Of a DNA stretch of 64,000 bases, positions 7,003 to 12,774 are shown in pieces. The notes under the pieces are model-generated. The model was not told where the DNA came from, made no database searches, and saw only the letters and a list, made by a program, of their open reading frames with translations. The stretch covers positions 1 through 64,000 of the IMG/VR virus record IMGVR_UViG_3300018079_000012; one strand, 5' to 3'. Source of the stretch: a virus. A program made the translations under genes and the position numbers. Positions within the stretch are counted from its first letter, which is position 1. Every line of letters starts with the position of its first letter.

Positions 7003-7179
7003 TTACCGTAAATTATCCAACACCGGCGAATCATCCGCGCGTTTCCTGCACACTGAACAAAAGATCGTTATTTCAATCGGACTGTTCGGATCGCGTCGCA
7101 CGGTGCAAATCTGGAACGCGCCAATACCACGCGACGGCGTGCAATTAACAATGAATTCGTAGATTTGTTCAGGGGTCAT
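7003..7179 (-). CDS. Hypothetical protein, 58 aa
   Basis: ATG at 7179 (MTPEQIYEFIVNCTPSRGIG...), ends at TAA 7003-7005. Contains CSVCRKR, a single CxxC. It fills the gap between the deoxyribosyltransferase-like gene and the 76-aa gene, directly abutting the latter's stop. No family recognised. Confidence 0.55.
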   Translation of the reverse strand: MTPEQIYEFIVNCTPSRGIGAFQICTVRRDPNSPIEITIFCSVCRKRADDSPVLDNLR

Positions 7180-7410
7180 TCAGCAATACCAATCTAAGTT
7201 GTTATCCTCGTCTAAATAATCATTCAAGTGGAGAATCGCGCGGTACAGAAAATCTCGGACTGCGCAGCTTTCAGCATCTACCATTGCTTTTGCGAGTATA
7301 TGCACTGGACAATCTGGGGTAGAATACGACAAGTTGAAAATTTCCTCGCGGTTCGCTATGAGTTCAGGCGTCATATCGGCCGTCGCGGGCTCCGGTGTAC
7401 TCTTTCCCAT
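7180..7410 (-). CDS. Hypothetical protein, 76 aa
   Basis: Mostly helical, acidic protein (MTPELIANREEIFNLSYS, HILAKAMVDAESCAVRDF). ATG at 7410 has only a weak upstream GAGAAG; an internal ATG at codon 13 is an alternative start. It overlaps the 3' end of the upstream gene by 47 bases if the longer form is used. Confidence 0.6.
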   Translation of the reverse strand: MGKSTPEPATADMTPELIANREEIFNLSYSTPDCPVHILAKAMVDAESCAVRDFLYRAILHLNDYLDEDNNLDWYC

Positions 7411-7573
7411 CGTCTTCTCGCCATTTCGCGAGTTTCCCGTATACGCGGCGTTGATAGTCCTCTCCGCCGTCTACAGAAACACGTTTCCCTTCGGGACACG
7501 AACATGAGACAAAATCCCAGCGGGAACGTGAAACGATGTACTCGCCGCAGTTCAGACATGTAACAGCGTTCAT
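7364..7573 (-). CDS. Cys-containing conserved hypothetical protein, 69 aa
   Basis: From ATG 7573: MNAVTCLNCGEYIVSRSRWD, then SCSCPEGKRVSVDGG and YQRR. The combination CxxC, S-R-x-R-x-D-F, CxC and VSVDGGxDYxRR is a recurring small phage protein type of unknown function with a probable zinc site. Start overlaps the upstream 44-aa ORF stop (ATGA). Confidence 0.7.
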   Translation of the reverse strand: MNAVTCLNCGEYIVSRSRWDFVSCSCPEGKRVSVDGGEDYQRRVYGKLAKWREDDGKEYTGARDGRYDA

Positions 7574-7704
7574 ACGCGACGCTCGGGAACTTCGTCTGGA
7601 CGCCAGATCAACGTATTCTGAGCATACGAACCATCCGGGTACTCCCGAATACCTAATCTCCGTTCCCAATCCAAGAGATCCTGTGCGGACGCTGGTGACG
7701 TCAT
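7570..7704 (-). CDS. Hypothetical small protein, 44 aa
   Basis: ATG 7704: MTSPASAQDLLDWERRLGIR, with WRPDEVPERRV at the end. Amino-acid composition looks coding and the stop is coupled to the next start by ATGA, but no strong ribosome-binding site is visible. An alternative frame (TTG-started extension of the 69-aa gene) covers the same bases. Confidence 0.5.
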   Translation of the reverse strand: MTSPASAQDLLDWERRLGIREYPDGSYAQNTLIWRPDEVPERRV

Positions 7705-7711
7705 CCAATAG

Positions 7712-7990
7712 TTAATAGGTAGCATTAACATCTTCAACTTCCCTTAACTTCCTTTTCGCCACTTCTAACATATCGTGCATCTCAGCACCTAACGTCGGGT
7801 CTCTGTTGACCAACCGGCTCGCCTCGGGCGTCAGGGACCGGGAGACCGTCGATCCCAGGTTATGATCGAACTGGTACATCTGGAATCGGAGAGCCGGAGA
7901 CTCCGGCCCAGGTGGGAGGTAAGTGATTCTGACGCCCGAGGAGTCGATGACCGTTCGACTACCTAATAGGTCGCTTTGCGGTGTGGACAT
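7712..7990 (-). CDS. Hypothetical protein, 92 aa, first gene after ECF-type promoter
   Basis: Begins MSTPQSDLLGSRTVIDSSG; ends in a helical segment (AEMHDMLEVAKRKLREVED). No family recognised. Its upstream region holds promoter copy 2 and a GTCCG-TCAA-CGGAC hairpin in the leader. Confidence 0.65.
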   Translation of the reverse strand: MSTPQSDLLGSRTVIDSSGVRITYLPPGPESPALRFQMYQFDHNLGSTVSRSLTPEASRLVNRDPTLGAEMHDMLEVAKRKLREVEDVNATY

Positions 7991-8005
7991 AGTTTACTGT
8001 CTCCG

Positions 8006-8057
8006 GTCCGTTGACGGACTCTATATATAAGACGATGCAAGGGTCCGGTAGGTTACA
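8006..8057 (-). promoter_or_regulatory. ECF-sigma-type promoter (copy 2 of 4) with leader hairpin
   Basis: Minus strand: TGTAAC (8057-8052), 17 bases, CGTC (8034-8031), TTATATATAG, then a leader with the perfect hairpin GTCCG-TCAA-CGGAC (8019-8006) before the gene ending at 7712. Boxes and spacing are identical to copies 1, 3 and 4. Confidence 0.75.
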
Positions 8058-8161
8058 GGGAGAATTATTAAAGACCTGGTTCTGAGAACGTACTCTTCCG
8101 TACCCCACTACCCTTGACCAATGTACTTTCGACTACCTAATAAGTCGCCGGGGTGTAACCT

Positions 8162-8533
8162 TTAGTCGTCCCAGAACGTCCTTTCTGTATAGGCGAAAGG
8201 CCGAACGGAAAGCACGAGTTTACTCAATTTTTTGGGTCTTTCTTTTGTAATATTTAGCACGCCAATACGCCCTAGCTTCCTCCGGTGTCCGTTTACTCCG
8301 CCAACAGCGATAACTTCGGCACTTTTCGGTTTCCGCCACGGCGGACCGTTCTCATAGTACCGGCGTAGTTGTCCAGCATTGTGCCGCGCGCGGTTATCTC
8401 GGACCCACTGTCCGTAAATCGCTGAGGCGCATGGTTTGCAGTTGGAGCGAAGAACCGGATTTCCTTTGTACCGATATGCGATTGAGAATTCTGACAAAGG
8501 TTTAGTTAAATTACAATGTTTACAGATTTTCAT
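8162..8533 (-). CDS. HNH/endonuclease VII-like zinc-ribbon protein, 123 aa
   Basis: Begins MKICKHCNLTKPLSEF with a second pair NCKPCASAIYGQW: the CxxC...KPxxxF...CxxC start is typical of phage endonuclease VII/HNH-type zinc ribbons. The catalytic His-Asn part is not evident, so nuclease activity is uncertain. The start overlaps the upstream stop by 4 bases. Confidence 0.6.
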   Translation of the reverse strand: MKICKHCNLTKPLSEFSIAYRYKGNPVLRSNCKPCASAIYGQWVRDNRARHNAGQLRRYYENGPPWRKPKSAEVIAVGGVNGHRRKLGRIGVLNITKERPKKLSKLVLSVRPFAYTERTFWDD

Positions 8534-8895
8534 TTCCGAAGACCGTAGTTATGCTTTATCACTACGCCCAAACCCCCCGCCGCCGCGAAGTTTACGAAGG
8601 TAACCGAACGGTGTATCGACTGGTTGTTCTCGCGTAACTTTCTATTAGACCACCACAACCATCCCCCTAAAGCACCTGCTTTGATCGCTACTCCTCGATA
8701 ACCGAATCTTTGTCCTTTTCCAGTCAGGATCGGGTTAGCTTCCAACCGCCCCCAACTGGAATGGATGTCCAAGCTATTAGCTGCGATCAAGGCTACTTGG
8801 CTGATCCGGTACAATCGGTTTTTCTTACCCATCGCGAGATCTTTTGCTCCTAACACTGTTGCTAGCACTAGCCCTGCCGCTATTTTCAGTCGCAT
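8530..8895 (-). CDS. Membrane protein, 121 aa
   Basis: Hydrophobic segments at about residues 5-18, 30-44, 68-83 and 97-113 suggest three or four membrane spans. The pattern DIHSSWGRLEANPIL (residues 43-57) resembles the D-x-x-S...E-x-NP motif of small bacterial and phage membrane proteins of unknown function. Location: host inner membrane. Confidence 0.7.
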   Translation of the reverse strand: MRLKIAAGLVLATVLGAKDLAMGKKNRLYRISQVALIAANSLDIHSSWGRLEANPILTGKGQRFGYRGVAIKAGALGGWLWWSNRKLRENNQSIHRSVTFVNFAAAGGLGVVIKHNYGLRK

Positions 8896-8901
8896 AAGAT
8901 T

Positions 8902-9072
8902 CTACACTTCGTCCGACATACCGTAAACGAACTTTTCGGACTCTACCACATATTTCTTAAACCAAGGATCAACACCGGAGCATTTTGGACAGCGAACCGG
9001 AGCTTTAGCCGTACACCAACTAAAATTGCAACGCCAAATTCTTTTACACTTTGGACATTCATGCGACGTCAT
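8902..9072 (-). CDS. Zinc-ribbon protein with FVYGMS tail, 56 aa
   Basis: ATG 9072: MTSHECPKCKRIWRC, then RCPKCSGVDPWF, ending SEKFVYGMSDEV. Two CPKC knuckles form a likely zinc ribbon. It is a paralogue of the next gene (9087-9248): same CPxCKxIW start and same FVYG(M/V)SD end. Confidence 0.65.
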   Translation of the reverse strand: MTSHECPKCKRIWRCNFSWCTAKAPVRCPKCSGVDPWFKKYVVESEKFVYGMSDEV

Positions 9073-9086
9073 TGTTTACCATCCGC

Positions 9087-9248
9087 TTAGTCTGACACCC
9101 CATACACAAATTTTGGATTTCTGATAGTATAAGACTCTTTCGATCCGGAACACCTGGGGCAGCTCGTCTCGAAACTGATTTTACACATATACACACCACA
9201 AAGCCAAATCTTTTTACACTGCGGACATTTATGCTCTGCGTTCGGCAT
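9087..9248 (-). CDS. Zinc-ribbon protein with FVYGVSD tail, 53 aa
   Basis: ATG 9248 with AGGAGAGTAGT upstream: MPNAEHKCPQCKKIWLCGVY, then SCPRCSGS, ending PKFVYGVSD. Clear tandem paralogue of 8902-9072. A longer frame upstream overlaps the next gene and is not preferred. Confidence 0.7.
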   Translation of the reverse strand: MPNAEHKCPQCKKIWLCGVYMCKISFETSCPRCSGSKESYTIRNPKFVYGVSD

Positions 9249-9249
9249 A

Positions 9250-9495
9250 CTACTCTCCTTCCTCCGACATACCATAAACGAACGGCGGGTTATCCGAACG
9301 GCCCCAGATCGCGAAGCACGCAGAAACACCGTGCGCATGGTGTTGTCCAAAGTGTCCTTTTTCACGCGTACAGTGGACATTTATGTTCCGCTTGTAGTAC
9401 GCGTCTTCGGAATACCTGAAACACATAACCGACTCCGGCGAGGTTTTCTTTTCCGGGTATAGTTTACTGAAGTCCGCGCATTTAGACTGTATCAT
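9250..9495 (-). CDS. Cys/His-rich small protein (GHFGxHHAH domain), 81 aa
   Basis: ATG 9495: MIQSKCADF...; the core is HCTREKGHFGQHHAH followed by CFAIW, and the end is PFVYGMSEEGE. The core is shared with the N-terminus of the dikinase-like protein 12771-15161 (HCTELKGHFGPHHAH...CSRIW), and the last residues with the two zinc-ribbon genes downstream. Probably metal-binding; function unknown. Confidence 0.65.
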   Translation of the reverse strand: MIQSKCADFSKLYPEKKTSPESVMCFRYSEDAYYKRNINVHCTREKGHFGQHHAHGVSACFAIWGRSDNPPFVYGMSEEGE

Positions 9496-9503
9496 AATTC
9501 CTT

Positions 9504-10073
9504 CTAACACGCGCACGTGAAAAACGTCGTCTTCTTATCCTCGGGAACTTCGACGCCGGTTACACTTTCGTAATGGAACCAAAAGATATCGGGGATATAG
9601 AAACCCTCCCATTTTCCGCCGTCGCACAGGTATTCCCCGCTATCCAAAAAGTCTCGTGCGCCGGTCATTAGTTCGTTGTACGTAATATCCGCTTGTAGTT
9701 CGGCGAATTTTCTTAACCATTGCTCCGACGCGGAGCATTGAACCGTTTTAGGATCAACTTCGGACGTCGTGAACGCCGGATGCGTCCAGTCGTGTCGTAG
9801 CGACGTTATCGTGTTCGGGAGTAAAAACATCCAGAAGCGCTGGCCAGGTTCTAATCCTTCACTCGGTAAGAACGGGTCCACGATACCTACGGCGTCGTCC
9901 TTACCTTTCGCCGCGCGGACTTTATCGCTGCCCGGAGAAGTTAGCTTAATCCGTTCGCCAGGCCAAAGAAACTGTGGACCTACGACGACGACCGGCGCCA
10001 CAGCGATATGAATTGCGTCGCGAGAGACATCCGCGCCGACGGGGATAAGTTTTCCGATTCCTAAGTCTTGCAC
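9504..10073 (-). CDS. Conserved hypothetical protein, 189 aa (GTG start)
   Basis: GTG at 10073 is preferred because GAGGAGG lies 7-10 bases upstream. Motifs RDAIHIAVAPV, VGIVDPFL, GQRFWMFLLPNTITSLRHDWTHPAF are of a type recurring in environmental bacteria and phages (recollection, family unnamed). C-terminus ends TFFTCAC. No catalytic motif identified. Confidence 0.7.
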   Translation of the reverse strand: MQDLGIGKLIPVGADVSRDAIHIAVAPVVVVGPQFLWPGERIKLTSPGSDKVRAAKGKDDAVGIVDPFLPSEGLEPGQRFWMFLLPNTITSLRHDWTHPAFTTSEVDPKTVQCSASEQWLRKFAELQADITYNELMTGARDFLDSGEYLCDGGKWEGFYIPDIFWFHYESVTGVEVPEDKKTTFFTCAC

Positions 10074-10087
10074 GTTAGTTTTCCTCC

Positions 10088-10261
10088 TCAACAAGGACAG
10101 CGATAAGTCGTGTCATGTTCATCGTCGTCGAAGTCCGCTTCGTCGATCAGTTCGCGAAGTTCTTGGAGTTTAGCCGAGGAGACTATCGAGCTGTTGCCAC
10201 TTAGCTCTTCGGTGCTGTTCAACAACTCACGAATCACACGTTCTAATTTCGTCATCGTCAT
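10088..10261 (-). CDS. Hypothetical acidic protein, 57 aa
   Basis: ATG 10261: MTMTKLERVIRELLNSTEE, helical with the Asp-rich stretch DEADFDDDEHD, ending CPC. Lies between two genes with 1 base to the upstream stop. Too short for a family call. Confidence 0.6.
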   Translation of the reverse strand: MTMTKLERVIRELLNSTEELSGNSSIVSSAKLQELRELIDEADFDDDEHDTTYRCPC

Positions 10262-10501
10262 TTACCTCTTAAAGTCCGGCAAGAATACCAGTTCCGCTTG
10301 ATTAGCGTAATCGGCGTTACGAAAATCCAGCACTTTCTGTGCTTCCTCTCGCATCATTCTCACAGAATATTTACTATGGGTTCCGGCTTTATCAAACCAA
10401 AAGACATTGGGACATATCGTGCATCTAACCGCCCACACTGGGAGATCGGCGATGCGGAGGAACGGGAGTAGTGTTGTGCTGAATAACGTTCGTCGTGTCA
10501 T
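10262..10501 (-). CDS. Hypothetical protein with Tat-like start, 79 aa
   Basis: ATG 10501 behind TAGGAGAGTTAGA: MTRRTLFSTTLLPFLRIADL resembles a twin-arginine signal (RR plus hydrophobic stretch), like the gene at 3793-4011. Contains CTICPNVFWF (one CxxC). An in-frame extension upstream lacks a ribosome-binding site. Confidence 0.6.
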   Translation of the reverse strand: MTRRTLFSTTLLPFLRIADLPVWAVRCTICPNVFWFDKAGTHSKYSVRMMREEAQKVLDFRNADYANQAELVFLPDFKR

Positions 10502-10566
10502 TCTAACTCTCCTAATAACTTCTCCGCGAGTTTCCGCAATTCCTTTTGCTATCGATCTCATAAGCG

Positions 10567-10845
10567 CTACTTCTCCTTTGGTAACAAAGCAGCGCGTCGA
10601 AGTACTTGTAATGCGCCGCGCGGCGTTTTCGGTAGCTCGGTATCGAATAGCACCGTGAGTGACCGATGGTATTTATCGTACTTACTATCCGAGAAAACGT
10701 CGAACTGCGAACCAACCGAACGCCCGGCGAATACCGCTAAGGGACACGTTAAGCAATGTAACCCGCCGGTATAAAATCGGATCTTTCGGTTACCAACGTT
10801 CTTCTGTAACCATCGAACGAATGTGGAAAAGCGGTATAGTTTCAT
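10567..10845 (-). CDS. Hypothetical protein, 92 aa, downstream of structured RNA
   Basis: ATG 10845 behind AGGAGAGATTACA: MKLYRFSTFVRWLQKNVGNR. Contains LHCLTCPLAVF (one CxxC) and ends RRAALLPKEK. The approximately 340-base region upstream is non-coding and strongly structured, so the gene may be controlled by a leader RNA or follow an independent ncRNA. Confidence 0.65.
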   Translation of the reverse strand: MKLYRFSTFVRWLQKNVGNRKIRFYTGGLHCLTCPLAVFAGRSVGSQFDVFSDSKYDKYHRSLTVLFDTELPKTPRGALQVLRRAALLPKEK

Positions 10846-10861
10846 TGTAATCTCTCCTAAG

Positions 10862-11200
10862 ACCTTTTGTCGCGGCGTGCTGCTCGTGACACTATCCCCG
10901 GCATACGCCAGGGCACGGATTCGCACCGTGTCTTCCGCGATATTTGGGCCGAAAGGTCGCGTGCATGGCTCACGCTCGTTGCATCGCCCAGCTTGTCTTT
11001 CGACCTAGAGAACCGTTCCCGAAGGACTCTCTGTCTCCGCCAGACGCCGTGGCCTGGACTGGACGAAAAACCTTTCGACCGTGTGTTGGAAGTAACGACT
11101 CCACGTACTCCTGCTAAAGGCATATTTACTCACGCGAAGAAAACCCACGTCGTACGACGGTTAAACGCGTAGTAAGGATCTCTAACAGGAGTACGTCGAG
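10862..11200 (-). ncRNA. Highly structured intergenic RNA (unclassified)
   Basis: No credible protein frame on the minus strand. Stems seen (minus-strand RNA): ACGTACTCCTG/CAGGAGTACGT, 11 bp perfect (11196-11186 with 11113-11103), enclosing TTACT-ACGCG/CGCG T-AGTAA; GGTCGAAAGG/CCTTTCGGCC, 10 bp (11080-11071 with 10956-10947); a T-loop-capped hairpin CACGG-TGCGAAT-CCGTG (10930-10914) directly abutting CCCTGGC-GTAT-GCCGGGG (10913-10896). Several GNRA or UUCG-like loops also occur (TCGAAAGA, TCCTTCGGGA). It could be a leader of the 92-aa gene or a free ncRNA. No known class matched. Confidence 0.6.
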
Positions 11201-11203
11201 TCG

Positions 11204-11404
11204 CTACTGTATCTCTGGTCCATGATATGTCTTCTCGCTAGTCGTCCACTCGGGCTCTGGACACTCGCACTTCGCGTAATTCCGCCCGCATTTACGACAC
11301 ATTCGGTAGACAAAATGCGACGAACGTCCAAGCGTCGCGAGACGAGCGGCTAAGTCTTCACAAGTACACGTCGCAAGATCAGAGTTGCATTTCATACACC
11401 ACAT
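11204..11404 (-). CDS. Duplicated Cys-knuckle protein, 66 aa
   Basis: ATG 11404 with GAGG upstream. Two copies of a C-x2-C-x6-8-C-x-C unit: MWCMKCNSDLATCTCED and RMCRKCGRNYAKCECPE, so probably two small metal sites. The linker contains HFVYR, recalling the FVYG motif of the 8.9-9.5 kb proteins. Overlaps the 3' end of the phosphatase gene by 13 bases. Confidence 0.65.
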   Translation of the reverse strand: MWCMKCNSDLATCTCEDLAARLATLGRSSHFVYRMCRKCGRNYAKCECPEPEWTTSEKTYHGPEIQ

Positions 11405-12774
11405 TGTCCGACCTCTTCCTTCGTCGCCCGATGCGACACGCAGCAGAAACCGTCTTCGGTACATAGGTCGTCGGTAGAGATTATCTTTAACGGCAACGCA
11501 TGATACCATTTATTCCCGCACGGGCATTCGTGCCAGCACTCAAACGTATCGTTCGGATCTGAAGATTTATCGAGACACGAATCACATAGACCGTGCAAAG
11601 CACACGGCGCGTCTTTTGACTCTACAAAATGCGACCAGGCTTTTCCACAAGACAACGACGAGCAGAAATGCTGGCACAAGAACCCGTTAGGCGCGTCTTC
11701 AGATAAGACAATTTGACCGTCCATAGGTTTCTCGACCGCGCTTAACTTTACCTTATAACACAACTCGCACAAATCGCGACCGTCTTCTGATAACGTACAT
11801 GCGCTCGTGTTCGCTGGAATATCGTGCTTCCAAATCTCTCCACAAGGACAAGTATGTTCGCATAGAGCACCGATTATTCCCGTAGCGGTTCTCTTCGAGA
11901 AACACCTGCTGCATAAGTCCCTGTCTTTCTCCGGATACGTACATCCCGTCGTCGCCGCACTAACATCGTGTTGCCACTTATTCCCGCACGGGCATTCGTG
12001 CTGACAGTCTTTTCGTTCTCCTCTACCACTTGCGATATGAGAGTAAATCGTGCCGCTAGTAGCGTTATCGTCGTACTTCCAAGTCCTCGTGGCCGGGTCC
12101 CAAGCGGAATAATTATTGTTGAAACTAACCTTCATCGCCGGTACGTTATACTTCTCCGGTAACGGCCGTCCTAAGATCTCATATATCGCTTGGCGTTGCG
12201 AGAAAGACTCAACCGCTTCAGTGCAATATCTCTCTCGTAACGCCGAAATCGGATCGTCGATATCGGGTTCTAACTTCGCGATCAGCGACGCGACCAGAGT
12301 ACCTGTCCGCCCGTGTCCGCCTGTACAAAAGATCAGTAGTTTTCGACCTTCTGTCATCATCGTACTAAAGTAATCGACTATAACACGCCAAGTCTCCGGT
12401 TTCGGCACGTTGTAATCTTGCATGAGACAGTCGATTATATAGAGTGGTTTCAAGTACGAACCGCTGGGTAAATTACCGTTCAGCGAAACCACGATATCGA
12501 TCTTGTCGAGATCGGTGACGGTTATCGATTGCTCACTGCCCGCAAAGACGGTGTACACGCCGCATTTTATCGCAGTCGCAGCGTGCCGACATTTACCGAC
12601 AGAAGACCACCACTTTGTCTCCGGCTCCGGATTACAGATACCCCCGTCGAGGTGTTTTTCAGTAAGTATCTCGCTACGGTGATTCACATTGTCTCCTTTG
12701 ACATCGTCGCCAGAGTTCCATAGAGAAAAACTAATCCCGCGCCGCAGTTTCCTGTATGCTCGTGAAAGTTTCAT
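11392..12774 (-). CDS. Dual-specificity-type phosphatase fused to four Cys/His repeats
   Basis: 460 aa. Residues about 55-205 are a cysteine phosphatase domain: P-loop FCTGGHGRTGT with nucleophile Cys150 and Arg156 (C-x5-R) and an upstream DIVVSL strand. Residues 257-445 contain four repeats of CxHxCPCGxxWxH...C...CxxC (near 257, 305, 367 and 413; the third is slightly divergent). This is probably a tandem zinc-binding array for macromolecular contacts. ATG 12774 overlaps the dikinase-like gene stop (ATGA); a GTG at 12687 with AAAGGAG upstream is a good alternative start. Confidence 0.8.
   Translation of the reverse strand: MKLSRAYRKLRRGISFSLWNSGDDVKGDNVNHRSEILTEKHLDGGICNPEPETKWWSSVGKCRHAATAIKCGVYTVFAGSEQSITVTDLDKIDIVVSLNGNLPSGSYLKPLYIIDCLMQDYNVPKPETWRVIVDYFSTMMTEGRKLLIFCTGGHGRTGTLVASLIAKLEPDIDDPISALRERYCTEAVESFSQRQAIYEILGRPLPEKYNVPAMKVSFNNNYSAWDPATRTWKYDDNATSGTIYSHIASGRGERKDCQHECPCGNKWQHDVSAATTGCTYPEKDRDLCSRCFSKRTATGIIGALCEHTCPCGEIWKHDIPANTSACTLSEDGRDLCELCYKVKLSAVEKPMDGQIVLSEDAPNGFLCQHFCSSLSCGKAWSHFVESKDAPCALHGLCDSCLDKSSDPNDTFECWHECPCGNKWYHALPLKIISTDDLCTEDGFCCVSHRATKEEVGQCGV

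Noticed and set aside
10896-10932. Cobalamin-riboswitch-like sequence (CGGTGCGAATCCG)
   Set aside because: The T-loop hairpin matches one conserved riboswitch element, but the other core parts (CCGCAACTG-type and GCCACTG-type segments) are absent, and the downstream gene is not a cobalamin gene.
10867-11172. Plus-strand 101-aa open frame across 10.87-11.17 kb
   Set aside because: Runs against all neighbouring genes, Arg/Thr/Pro-rich shadow composition, and crosses the paired stems of the structured RNA.
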